The translations under genes were made by a program, and so were the position numbers. Positions 9,651 through 19,714 of a stretch of DNA of 20,068 bases are shown here, piece after piece (the stretch's first letter is position 1; the number at the start of each line of letters is the position of its first letter). The notes under the pieces were generated by a model. It ran no database searches. It saw nothing but the letters and a program-made list of their open reading frames with translations, and was not told where the DNA came from. This DNA comes from Monoraphidium neglectum (lineage: Eukaryota > Chlorophyta > Chlorophyceae > Sphaeropleales > Selenastraceae). The stretch is from contig NW_014012819.1 in assembly GCF_000611645.1 (NCBI RefSeq), positions 1 to 20,068 of the forward strand. Reading direction: 5' to 3'.

Positions 9651-10610
9651 GCGGGAAGCTGTGGGGCGCGCCCGACGGCGGGCCCGCTGCCGGCGCGTGC
9701 GATTGGGCTTTTGTACGCACCGTCTCTCTTCTGGCAATTTACAGAGTACTGTGCAAGAGATGCGTTCTCTACTATGAAGAGTGTGTTAGCCATCACAAAT
9801 TGTCGCAGTGAAGGCGGCAGGTGGGCAGGCGTATTGCAAGCAATACTCTTGAGATGGCGGCGTGTCAACACGTGCGCCTCTCACATCCATCACCGTAGAA
9901 TCTCCATTATTGCCACTCAAACTAGAACTTGCCAATGCCCAAAGTATTACTTTCGTTTGTACAGCAATTGATATCTAACACGATCCAAACACTCTTCAAA
10001 CACTCTTCAAATTGTCACACCCCATTGATGCACATGCAAGCCGTGTTCAAAGTGCGCCTGCAGGCTTATACGCCCCAGAGATCTCACACAGATCAATGCG
10101 GTTGCCCTTCAATGTGACAACCCTTGCTGATGCATTCATCTTTATTTGAATCGACACTCAAAATCGGTTTTTGCATCTTTGACAAATTGCTTCTCACACC
10201 CATCCAGCAAGACAGCCAGGAAGTATCCGCGTTGGGGCAGTTACAAGTGCGGGCCGTGCGGTCAGTGCAAACAAGTCGGCGCGTCGGGGCGCTCGAGGGA
10301 AGAGATGCAGGGGCCAAGTGATCATCAGCACTACAATACTCATGTACTGAGCACCTCCCAGGAAGCTTCCAGGTGAGGAATGTCAACGGCACCAACATTG
10401 CCAGCGGGCACGCGGGCCAGTGGCCGGCAACCTCAACGAAATGAGAAGCCAGCAGGCAGGACAAGAGAGACAAGGGGGAAACAGATACACAAGTTTTGCC
10501 CCCTTTGCACACGCACGCGCTGATGGCCGAAACACTCTTGAGGCGCTTCAGAAAAACATATGCACTACCTGAATGTTGCGCTCCTTTTGCACATGCAGCA
10601 AACAGCCCGC
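9651..10610. other. Intergenic region, no supported gene
   Basis: This region is AT-richer than its neighbours. The only coding-like spot is a CxPCxQC reading at 10245-10268 that resembles the start of the paralogue family's mature domain; nothing else of the family is near it. Confidence 0.45.
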
Positions 10611-10615
10611 TTACA
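10611..10615 (-). terminator. TGTAA poly(A) signal for the beta-helix gene
   Basis: TTACA on the given strand reads TGTAA on the gene strand, 380 bases after the stop codon at 10995. It is the first such motif downstream. Confidence 0.55.
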
Positions 10616-10994
10616 GGCCATCTCATGAGCAATCAATTTGCTTGCACTGGCAGTAAAATAAACCGCTCCTGCCAGCAAACGGAGCAAGAGTGGACATGGT
10701 AACAACAAGAATGAAATGCGAGTTGATGTTATCGTTGCACGGATGACAAAGTCAGGGTGGGGGCAAGAGTAAGGACAGGGGAGAGGGAAGATGGTACACA
10801 GTCACACAAAGTGATGAAGGATGGAATGCAGCACCTGGTGAGGGGGGAGCACCCCAATCGATGCACAAATATGCAGGTAGGTCAAACGCACCACAAACCA
10901 AATCAGTGGGCTTTGACACTGCAGGTTTGCGCCTGCGGGTCAAAGTTGAGTCAGGCCGGCCCACCGGCCCAGGCTGTGCCCCAAAGCAACGCGT

Positions 10995-13900
10995 TCACGT
11001 CCAGTGGCAGCGCTTGCCCCCGATCCTGTCGCACGCCAGATTGATCTTGACCTCCTCTGACCACCCGCTCGCCGTGTACGGCGCCCGCGCCCCCGCGCGC
11101 GCCATGACGCGCGCGCGGAACGCGACAGAGCAGTTCTTGTTCAACTCACGAAAGCACGCCACGCAGTCGCGGCAGCGGCGAATCGACAGCGACTTCGGCC
11201 CGTCCGGCGCGAGCGCCGCCCCGGGCACGCGCATGTGGCAGCTGGACTCGGATGACCCGTCGGACCGCACCGCCGGCCAGCCCGCGCGGCCCGCGGTGAT
11301 CTGGACGACCACACCGTCCGGCGCGCCGAGCCGCGTCGCGCGGCCGGCGGCGTCCCGGACGATCTGGAGGGACGCCGTCGCGATCTGCAGCGCGTTCACG
11401 TCGACGCGCGCGCGGGCGAGCTTGCAGTGGACCGCCGACATGTTTGCAGCCTCCAGGGACGGCGTCGGCAGCGGCGGCTTGCCGGCGACATCGATGTACA
11501 CCGAGACGGGCCCCGCAGTCCCAGTCGCGCCACCGCACGACGCGCCAGACGCCGACACGCGGAACTCGTCCCGCCCCGCGAACCCGAACGTCGGCCAGTA
11601 GACGAACGCCCCTGTCGACGCGTCGAGCGTCACCCGGGGGTTCGGGGTGGCCAGGGACAGGGTGGCGGCGGGTGACGTGAAGAGGGGGGGCCGGGTCGCG
11701 GAAAAGAGGCCGTCAGCCGCCTCGATGACGAGGGGGGTGTTGACGTATGTTGAGTAAACCGCAGCTGCGCCCGGCACCGCCTGCAGGCCGGTAGCGCCTG
11801 GTGGGGCGGGGAGGGTGCGCGTTCAGGAGTTGGGCTCGAGAGTGCCGGGTGTTGGCAGTGTGAACAGGAGCAACGGGGTGCAAACGCGCCGGCGTCCTTG
11901 ATTGGCGGCAGCGGGCCCTTTTTGTGGCCAGACATCAGACCGTTGCAGAGGGACCATGACACACACAAAGCTGTCCTCCACACAACTACAACCTGCAAAT
12001 CACGTATGAAACACCTCAGCAACCAAACGTGCGCCACTCACTCTCAGTAGCGCCCATGTCCAACGCGCCGCATGCGATCCTTGGCATGCCCCTCTGGTCA
12101 ACGCTGTCTTTGACCAGATCAACGCTGCCCGCGTTGACCGCCAGCGACCCCGGCAGCGACATCCTCGTCAGCGTCCAACCGCCGTTGTCCTTGAGGTCCC
12201 CAAGGAGCGGGTCCGAGGAGTTCAGGTTGCGGTCCGAGGCAGCGCCCGAGGCAAAGCGCAGCAGGCTGTAGCGGACGGACACTTGGCCGCCGACGCACGC
12301 GGCTGCAGAGCCGCAAGAGAAGACCGAGTTGACCACGGTGGCGGCGCCGGCCGCGCGCAGCAGCTCTCCCGCGGGCGTGGCGGCCGCCGCGCGGGCGCCC
12401 AGGCGGCGGCGGCGGCGTGCGCCCGTGGCGCCCGCGTAGCTGCCGAAGAAGCTGGGGTGGTGGTCGGCGGAGGCGCCGGCCGCGGCGGCGTCCGGCGGTT
12501 GCGGAGCCGCCGGCGGCGCGAGCGTTGGGGGGTCCGCTCCGCCCGCTGCGCCTGTGGCGGGCGCGACCGGCACGTCAAGTGCGGTCGGGGCATCTGGTGC
12601 CGCAGAGGCCATCCTCGCTGACGCCTGCAGCACCACGCCCTCCGCTGCAAGCAGCTGCCCGCCAGCCGCCGCGGCCCGCGCGTCCGGATCGGCGGGAGGC
12701 GCCGCCGCGCCCGCGTCGGCTGCGGGCAGGTGCGCCGCCGCCGCCCGCGCGACCATCCTCTTCACGCCCGCCGTTGCGGCCAGCGCCGCGGCCGGCGCCG
12801 CGGACGCCGCCTTTGGCGCCGTCGCGTCGACCCACGTCACCGACGCCGCCGCGAGGCCGCAGCCCGTCCACACGAGCGCCTGGCTCCCGCCAAACGCGCC
12901 TGCGGCCGTGTTCGAATCCAGCGTCGACTGCCGCACCTCGGTCGTACATGTGGCGCCCCAGGCCGCATCCGCAAAGAGCAGCAGGGCACCGCCGCCGGCC
13001 GCGGCGCCGTCGGCGGAGTTGAGGGTAAAGAGGCAGCGGCTGATTACGAGGCCGGACGGCGCGACGGCGACGAGGGCCCCGCCGCCCATGCGGGCGCCTA
13101 CGTTGAGGGCAAAGGTGGTGTCCTCGACCACAGCCCTGTAGCAGCCCCATAGCGCGACCGCGCCGCCGCTGCCGGCGCGGTTGGCGCGGAACGCGCTGGT
13201 GCGGACGGCAAGGCGCTGGGCGTCGCTGTCTGCGCGGCACGACACGGCCAGCGCGCCGCCGGACGCCTGGCGCATTTGGGGTTGGCAAGGTTTGTGGACA
13301 GTCAAAGGTGTGTTGACCAGCAAGATGCGGAGCGGCGCCCGAACTGCTGGAGACAACGAAGTTTAGGAGCACATGCCGCCAAAACAGAGCTTCTCCCGTG
13401 CGAGCCCAGCTGCTCGCCGAGTCCGGCCGCCCACTCCACCATTTGAGCCCCCGCCTCGCCCCCCTTGCGTGTCTGTCCAGCTCGCGGGCACTCGCAGCTG
13501 CGCATCAGAAATCGTGCAAGCCCTTTTTCAGCCGACGCCCCCGCCCCGCTCCTGTCAATGAACCCCATGGCAAAGCGTCCCCCCACCTGGGACGCGTCGC
13601 TCGATTCAAAAGTCGAGTTTGCAATGTCCACCTTTGCCAGATCCGCGCCCACGGCGCCGCCCCACGCCGCCGCGTTGCCAGTGAACGTGCACGACTGCAC
13701 CGCCAGCGTCCCGCCCGCGCCGCCGCCGTTGATGTACACCGCGCCGCCCGTGACCGCTGCGCCGCCGTCGGGCGCTCGGTTGCGCGAGAAGCTGCAGCTA
13801 AACAGGGACAGCGCGGCGCCGCGCGCGAGCACTGCGCCGCCGTTTGCCACGGCCGAGTGGTCCTCAAACGTGCACGCGTAGGCAGACGCGGTCGCGCCGC

Positions 13901-14474
13901 CGGTCAGCGCGAGCGCCCGCCCGGGCGCCTTCCCGGCGCCGCTGAACCGCACGCCCGAGAGCCCCAGCCGCGGCGCCGCCGACGCTGGCCCCGCGCCGGC
14001 GACCTCGAACCCGACGCCCTCGAAATTCAGATTCAAAAGGTCGATCGAGCAGCTGCTGCCGGAAATCACGTTCGTCACCCGCGTCGCCGCGGCGGCGGCT
14101 ATCCTCACTCTGGCCGCCACCCGCGAGCCGGCACTGAGGGCTCCGTTGATTTGCAGGCGCCGCCCCGCGGCGCAGTTGCCGAACGGCAAGGGCGCCACGA
14201 GGGTGATGCCCGGGGACAACGCGCTGGCGCCAAAGAAAGCCGTGTCGAAGACGATCGAGTTGGAGGTGTCGTTTGAGGCGGCCGCGTCGAGCAGGGCCCG
14301 CCTGAGGCTGCCAGGCGCCGGGCTCAGGGGGTCGTCTGCACATGCAGGGTGCAGGGTGCAGAGCATGCGCGCGCCGTGCAAGGGGTGGAAAGAGTGCGTG
14401 GATGCGCGTGCGTGTGAGAGTGCAAAGTGTGTTTTTGAGTGTTTGGGGGCGTAGACCAACATGAGTGCAAGTGG

Positions 14475-14529
<55 letters not shown>

Positions 14530-14867
14530 CGTGTGTGTGTGTGTGATTTATAAAGGTACGGCAGGGTGCACGACAAACCGTTTACTGTGCGCTTTCATTG
14601 TGGTGTCAGATCAGCTGCAAATGTGGCGCAACGGCCGGCTGGTGGCTATCGCCCGCGAGACGTTTGCAAATCACGTGCCCCCCTGAAAGGCTCACCAGTG
14701 GTGCTTGTGATGATGAAGCGGGCCCCCGCAACTCCTGTCACCAGGCCTGAGCTCGCCACCAAAGCAAGCAGCCATGACAGCAGCAGGGCGGACCGCTGCC
14801 GTTGCAGCTGTGGACTCTGTCTCCACCCCCTGCGCCGCCGCTGCTGCTGCTGCTGCGGCGCCGCCAT
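10995..14867 (-). CDS. Large extracellular parallel beta-helix protein with Pmp-like repeats and Ig-like domain
   Basis: Exons 14867-14696, 14335-13587, 13266-12042 and 11764-10995 join in phase to give 971 residues. Residues 1-27 are Gln/Arg-rich; 28-49 are hydrophobic (signal anchor or long signal peptide). GSLRRALLDAA at ~66 resembles the SLREA start of bacterial exoproteins. Residues ~100-455 are a pectin-lyase-like beta-helix with at least six FxxN...GGA units (e.g. CTFTGNAAAWGGAV), as in chlamydial Pmp proteins. A ~150-residue Ala/Pro linker interrupts it (~455-610). DPLLGDLKDNGG (659) and DQRGMP (697) match the choice-of-anchor Q pattern. Residues 717-790, with GAFVYWP and GFAGRDEF, match cadherin-like/Big Ig domains. 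The C-terminal 100 residues hold a Cys cluster (RRCRDCVACF). No enzyme active site is evident; adhesion or cell-wall role is inference. Alternatives: reading through to a TGA at 12016 (rejected, since exon 4 is clearly coding), and a 5' extension via an exon at 15387-15302. Confidence 0.87.
14476..14545 (+). repeat. (TG)n-(GC)5-(GT)n microsatellite in intron 1 of the beta-helix gene
   Basis: A 45-base TG run (14476-14520) is followed by GCGCGCGCGC and 15 bases of GT. Seventy bases of strict purine/pyrimidine alternation is a classic Z-DNA-forming tract. It lies within the 14336-14695 intron. Confidence 0.95.
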
Positions 14868-15865
14868 CGCCGCCGCCGCCGCAGCGCGCTGGGCGGGCGG
14901 GACACTGCACGCCGCCAGTCCTGCGGACGTACCACATCCCATCCAAAACAGGAGTGGGAGGTGTCGGGTGTAAGTTGACGCTGATGGGATGTGGGCACAC
15001 GCTTTCTGGGGGCAAGACACGCTAGGATCAGCCATGGCGGTGCTCCCACCATACGCCATTAAAACTCGAATATGCATGTGCTTCGAGGCTTCGTCCAAAC
15101 AAAAGGCGGTTCACAAGGGATCCCAGTGGGACTAATGTAGAGCTGCGGTCCATGGGTGTCTCCTTGCATCACATGGTTCAGTCGCGGCGCGGGCGGCGCA
15201 CGGCGCCGAGAACACCATCGCCACCGCTGCCGCTTCGCGCTTCCGCCGGTCGGATGACCGCAACAGGCCTCACAAAATTGACATGTATCCAGCGCATCCA
15301 CTCACCCGCAAAACACAGTCTGCCGGCCCCCAAGTCTGCTGGACCGGTCACGGAGACAGTGCTGCCCCCTAGGTCTCCCGCGGGCATGCGCCGAAAGAGT
15401 TTGTAACGTCTTATAGGTTATTTGTTTTCACCGCACTTGTCCGAATGAGCCAGCTTGGGCAGCTTGAACCTCGCCTGGAACAATTTCGATGTGGTCGACA
15501 AGGCGTGTGCAATTTAAGTGCATCTGACAAGGGATGACGTTGTCTGGAGTGAAGCTGATAAGCTCGTCGCGTCTCTCGTCCTTTTGCCCTCCACTTCGTA
15601 TTGCAGTGACGGACGCCGCCTTCCTGGCCACCTCTGGCGCGAACCTGCCTGCCACGCTCCACATGCAAGTACATGTGCCCCCAGCAGGTCTGATTCTGTC
15701 ATCCGCGCTCGCTGTGCGTCAAGAGAAGATTTCGCGACGTAAATTCCATGTTTGTGGGCCGTCAGTCCAACGGCCCAGGAATCTCATCAGCCAAAGCGCC
15801 AGCCAACGCGGCATAGGGCAGGCGCCACCGAGTCTGCTTTGCGTCCCTCCCAAGCGCACATTAGG
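14868..15865. other. Intergenic region between divergent genes
   Basis: This is the upstream region of the leftward beta-helix gene and the rightward gene at 16304. Besides the possible exon at 15302-15387, two overlapping coding-like readings occur near 15435-15700 on opposite strands. A pyrimidine-rich tract ending TTGCAG at 15605 looks like an intron end for a + strand exon. Neither could be tied to a gene. Confidence 0.4.
15302..15387 (-). other. Possible alternative first coding exon of the beta-helix gene
   Basis: An ATG at 15387 opens 28 codons (MPAGDLGGSTVSVTG...) that end at a textbook donor, G|GTGAGT at 15301. The phase (1) fits an acceptor GTCCGCAG before GACTGG upstream of 14867, and the joined frame runs into the MAAPQQQQQ start of the beta-helix protein. 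If used, it adds roughly 45 residues before the hydrophobic segment. It could equally be unrelated sequence. Confidence 0.25.
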
Positions 15866-15873
15866 TATATAAG
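15866..15873 (+). promoter_or_regulatory. TATA box (TATATAAG)
   Basis: TATATAAG is a near-consensus TATA box in a low-GC patch. Transcription would start near 15895. The next supported coding exon on this strand is at 16304, leaving a long leader or an unseen 5' intron; a 93-codon open frame from 15886 starts too close to the box to be convincing. Confidence 0.45.
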
Positions 15874-16303
15874 TGGAAAATATACATGCACAATCACCGG
15901 CAATTGCAGGTCTTGATCGTGACCCCATGCAGCCAGACTTTGTCACCCTCACTGTTGGCACCCGGGCTCCCTCCGAGCCACCAGGACTGTCAGCACCTTA
16001 CTAACGGTATCGATGCCGTCACGTACACTCCTAAAAATTTGTCTATTGATCCTGAAAGCTGCACGATCTTCCCACTCAAGCCGCATTTTAGCCGGGATTG
16101 CTTCAACACGGCCCCATTCAATACCAGATTACGGATCGATATTCACACGCGATCGCACCATTCATAGCACCGCTGTGCATCCGATGCGCTGAGCACGGCG
16201 ACGCTGCATCGGCAGTAGCAGCGCTGCGATTGCTCTGCCGCGCTTGCCGCGCTGCGCGGCCTGCCAACAGCGGCAGAGGAGGACACTGTGGCGGGCGCCT
16301 GGC

Positions 16304-16981
16304 ATGGACGCACGGTGCGAGCGGTTCATGGTGGACGCGAAGCGGCCGGCGGATGCGAAGACTGCGAAAGACATCGCCAAACTCAGGTTTGCTTGCATTT
16401 GAGTTGAAGGTGTTCGGGGGCGCTTGGGCGGCTGAGGATGGGCCGAGGTCAGGCAGCTGCTGCTGGCGCAAAGTTCCGAGCTCGTGGCAACGGCACGCAG
16501 GACGGAGCGGATCGCGAAGGGCATGCGCAAGCAAAGCATGCGCAGTACGCGCATGGGGGTTCCCAACCCCATTTTTCTCCCCTCCGATGATAATTGTGAT
16601 GCGTGCACCCTTAAAACAGATCGTTCCTGTTCAAGAACCAGGGCAACAGGTTCACTGCAGGGGAGCAGGAGCACCTCTATCAGGTGTGTGTGCGCGTGTG
16701 CGCGCGTGTTTGTGCACACGCGCAAGGGAGGGGGAGAGGCTGCGTGTGTCTGAGGGGTGGCAAGGGAGCGCGGCGGTGCAGCGGCGTCAGGGACGGCCCT
16801 GCGTTCAACACAACACGATAAATTATCCAGTTTAAAGGAAGGATGGTGAAAAAACCTGAGTTCGCTTGCCTCGACAAGCAACCACTGCCAATCAAGCCAC
16901 TCCGCTGCTTATCCTGTTCTGAAGAACGCGATCGAAGCGTGCAGCAAGCAGCTGTGCCTGAAGGACGCAAGGCTGCCCTAG
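16304..16981 (+). CDS. Small basic protein of unknown family, 4 exons
   Basis: Model: 16304-16386, 16453-16530, 16620-16683, 16925-16981, giving 93 residues with matching phases. It starts MDARCERFMVDAKRPADAK, continues with a helical, Arg/Lys-rich segment (AKLRQLLLAQSSELVATARR), then SFLFKNQGNRFTAGEQEHLYQ and NAIEACSKQLCLKDARLP before TAG. The exon 3 and exon 4 readings look strongly protein-like and end at good splice signals (TATCAG|GTGTGT; CTGAAG|AAC). The weak point is intron 2, which in this model uses a GC donor (CGCAA|GCAAAG). The first exon could be internal, since the frame is open for ~110 bases upstream to a TGA at 16188. Intron 3 holds a GT/GC-rich tract at 16684-16715. I do not recognise the family. 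Three Cys and amphipathic helices are visible; no signal peptide. No TGTAA follows closely. Confidence 0.55.
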
Positions 16982-17565
16982 CTGCCTGTTGATTTTCTGC
17001 GTGGCCCAGCACACTTCCTATCCCCCAGCGCCTGCCACTGCAACCCCCCACCACACCGCGCCTCGCCCTGCCCGCCTGCTTGAGCAGGCGGTGACAATAT
17101 ATGCAGCGGCGGCGGCGGGGGGCGCGGCCGGAGGCGGCTGCGGCGGCGGCGGCGGTGACCCCGTGGACTCACCTGCGTTGGGTCTTTTGGAGGATGGTGG
17201 GTGGAAGGATTGCCCCGATGCATTGGTTTAGATGGATTGCAGGTTGTGTCGTGTGAGGAGACGGGGAGGATGGAACAAGGGTGTCTGCTGTGGCCGGCGC
17301 CAGCAGGCCCTGCCGCCCCAGCTGCCTGCATTTGGATTCGCGTCGGTCCAGGCGCAAGGGCTGCTGCCGCGCGGCCTGTGCACACCTCGCTCGCGGGGGC
17401 GGTGAGAATGCCCCCGCGCCTCACGTACCCCACCCCTCGCCTGCCTCCCCCACCCTTGATTCTGGAGCACCGTTGTGCATTTTAGCGCGCACTTATGTCA
17501 CGCTCTTTCGGCCGCGCCCGCCCCTCCCTTTCCTCAACGGGCCCCGCCGCCATGCAGCCCTCAAG

Positions 17566-18302
17566 ATGCCTTTCACGGTCTTCACCACAGCCCATAAAAA
17601 GGCCCTCCTAAAGTGAGCAGCGCGGCCCATGCCGCAGCCCCCCACGCGCCCCGGCTGGCCCCGTCCCCTCGGCGCCCCTCTGCCCCGCACGCACGGCTGG
17701 GTTCCGCCGAGGGGCCCCCGGCGCGCATCGAAGGGCGGCATGCAAGCGGCGCGCTGCCGCGGCCGCGTGCCCGGCAAGGGGTCTCGCGTGGCGCGCCTTG
17801 TGGACAGGAGTTTTGTTCGCTCCGGCCCCTGGCGTTGAGACTCACGGGTCGCGCCGACTCATTGCCTACACCCGCCTTTCCGATGTTGAGCCTTTGCCAC
17901 CCGCTGGAACCGTTTGCCTTCCATTCCCTCATACGCCTCCTTCCCCTCATGCGCCATGTCCAAACAAAAGCTCCCTTTCCCCCAAAACAACACAACAACA
18001 ACACATGCAGATGGCTGGATAAATTGCAGCAGCAGCAGGCGGCACCAGGCGCAGCAGGCCGGGCTGGCGGCGGCGCCCCAAAGTGCCGGCACCAGTTGAT
18101 AGACCTAACCGCTGAAACCGCCGAGTTGATGGACCCGGAAGACGGGGAGACGCTGACCGTGCGGCTAGAAAACTGCCCGGCGGAGGTTCTGCACGAGCTG
18201 CGGCGCGGGTTTGAGGCTGGGCTTGACGTGAGGGCGGCGGTGCGGGAAGTTGGAGGGGCGGCGGGGGGCAGCACGATCTGCGCCGTCCGAGTGCTGGAAT
18301 AG
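17566..18302 (+). CDS. Small protein of unknown family, 2 exons
   Basis: Exons 17566-17612 and 18011-18302, joined in phase 2 (AA|A makes Lys), give 112 residues: MPFTVFTTAHKKALLK, then WLDKLQQQQ, an Ala/Gly-rich spacer, and a structured-looking C-terminal part (QLIDLTAETAELMDPEDGE, VRLENCPAEVLHELRRGFE, STICAVRVLE, stop TAG). The donor AAA|GTGAGC and acceptor CACATGCAG|A are good. I do not recognise the family; the C-terminal 75 residues look like a small alpha/beta domain, which is inference. An alternative start is possible: an upstream exon ending at G|GTGAGA (17401), rich in Ser, Arg and Ala like a plastid transit peptide, could splice to CATGCAG|CC at 17557 in the same frame, but no in-frame ATG is found for it. 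The gene converges with SnRK1. Confidence 0.6.
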
Positions 18303-18953
18303 GGAGGGGGTGGTTGCGCCCGCCCGCCAACCCCCCTCCCTCATGGTTGCATTTGAGCCCTTGGGAGGGTGGGTGAACCGCCGCACGCCCGTGGGTCTCA
18401 TGACGTCATGCGACGCGCGCGCAGTCAGACGATCCGCCCTGTTGCTCCCAAGCCCTGCGCTGGCCGCAGCGTCACCTGTCCTATCCCTCTCTTTCTCGCG
18501 GCACACGCTGTACACCTCGCTCCATGGCAGCACCGTTGACTGTGCAGTTGTCGGCGCCGCGTCCTCGCTGCCACCCTGCCCAAAAACAGATTTTTGGCAC
18601 CGGTCTGCACCTGCCCCACCTGTCTGATGGTCCCGCTCTTTCTGCACGGCTGTTGTGGCCCCATGCACACTCCTTTTCCCTCATTCCCACCTTTGTTGAG
18701 ACCTGCAGGGCCCCCCAACCTGAGCCAGCACTTCACCCGCTGCCGACTGTTCATGTTCTCAGGGTAAAACGCCCAAATCGCGCACCCGAGAGAAACAAGG
18801 TGTGGGTGCTGCATCTGGCAGGGTTCGAACCCATCCCACCAGCCTCTAAGCAGCAGCTGCCCCATGGGTCAAGGAGGTCCAGTCGCGCCGGGCCCAGGAA
18901 ATGCATTGCCGATGACGTCACCCCGTGTGGAGTCTTCTATCACGGTCCAAGGT
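18303..18953. other. Intergenic region between convergent genes
   Basis: It should hold the 3' UTR of the gene at 17566. No coding exon could be supported. It contains ATGACGTCAT (18400-18409) and the palindrome GGGTTCGAACCC (18821-18832). Confidence 0.5.
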
Positions 18954-18958
18954 TTACA
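18954..18958 (-). terminator. TGTAA poly(A) signal for the SnRK1 gene
   Basis: TTACA here reads TGTAA on the gene strand, ~750 bases after the SnRK1 stop. If used, 18940-19704 is a long 3' UTR, which fits the lack of a clear gene there. Confidence 0.4.
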
Positions 18959-19686
18959 GCACGCAAGGCTAGCGGCGCGTGCTGCAGCGAACTCGACGGC
19001 CGCACACTTTGTCCGCGCGCGGGGCGTCGGCGCTGACGCGAAGCAGGGACCCAAGCCTTTCGGTGGGAGCCCCAGGCATGGGGCCATCAAGAGTGGGGGG
19101 GAGACGACGGGGGCCGGCAGCGGGGGTTCGCCCCAGACGCCTGGCGCCGCGTTCGCGGGACAGCGATCGCGGGGCAAAAAACCGAGGCCACCGCCAGTGG
19201 ATGCCACAACCCGCAGCGGGGCAACGGAATCGCGTGCAGGGACGAGGGGGCGGGGGACGATCAGGGCGCCCATGGCAGATCTGGCGGATCGAAAGCGCGC
19301 TGCAAAAATCCTGCAGGCAGGTGGGGCGGGCGCGCTGCGCGGGGCCGGGCGGGAAAGACGCGCCCCGCTGCTGTGAAAAAGAGGGGAGCTGTCGGGTCGG
19401 GCGGGGGCTGCAAGGAGCAGGCGCCCCGGGCGCCACGACCGCCACTGCGCGGCGGCGGGCGGGCCGCCGCCTGCTATGTGCAATGCCCGTTCATCCGTCG
19501 CACAGCTGGCGGGTGCACGGGGTCAAAGGAACCACCATTCCTGTGGCCCGACCCAAAAAACTCGCCAAAACTGGGGTTTGTCGGGCGAGCTTGCCGCGCC
19601 GCGCAGGCTTGCGCGCCCGCCCAGCACACCACCAAAACGCCAGAGAGCGCCCCAAGGCCGGCGATCGGACCGACCGGGGCCGGGCC

Positions 19687-19714
19687 AGATCAGGCCAGAT
19701 CAGATCAGATCAGG
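19687..19714. repeat. AGATC pentanucleotide repeat overlapping the SnRK1 stop codon
   Basis: There are four AGATC units (one, then a 5-base gap, then three in tandem), followed by AGG. The TGA stop of the SnRK1 reading frame (19707-19705) is made by the repeat itself, so unit gain or loss would change the last residues of the protein. Confidence 0.8.

Noticed and set aside
12283..13152. Several overlapping open frames on the + strand
   Set aside because: They are antisense shadows of the beta-helix exon 3; only the minus-strand frame shows FxxN...GGA and DQRGMP motifs.
15886..16167. 93-codon frame starting just after the TATA box
   Set aside because: The ATG is only about 20 bases from the TATA box, codon use is unlike the supported exons, and no splice site or family match supports it. 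It could be leader sequence of the gene at 16304.
16989..17231. + strand frame ending LGLLEDGGWKDCPDALV, with a GTGAGT donor on the opposite strand at 17172
   Set aside because: The two strands give competing weak signals and neither connects in phase to a neighbouring supported exon.
18821..18832. GGGTTCGAACCC, like a tRNA T-arm
   Set aside because: It is a simple palindrome: on neither strand do the neighbouring bases make a five-pair T-stem plus a matching acceptor stem at tRNA distance.
18864..19376. 170-codon open frame on the + strand (and a 204-codon frame opposite)
   Set aside because: Composition follows the local GC content, no motif is seen, and the stretch is explained as the SnRK1 3' UTR ending at a minus-strand TGTAA.
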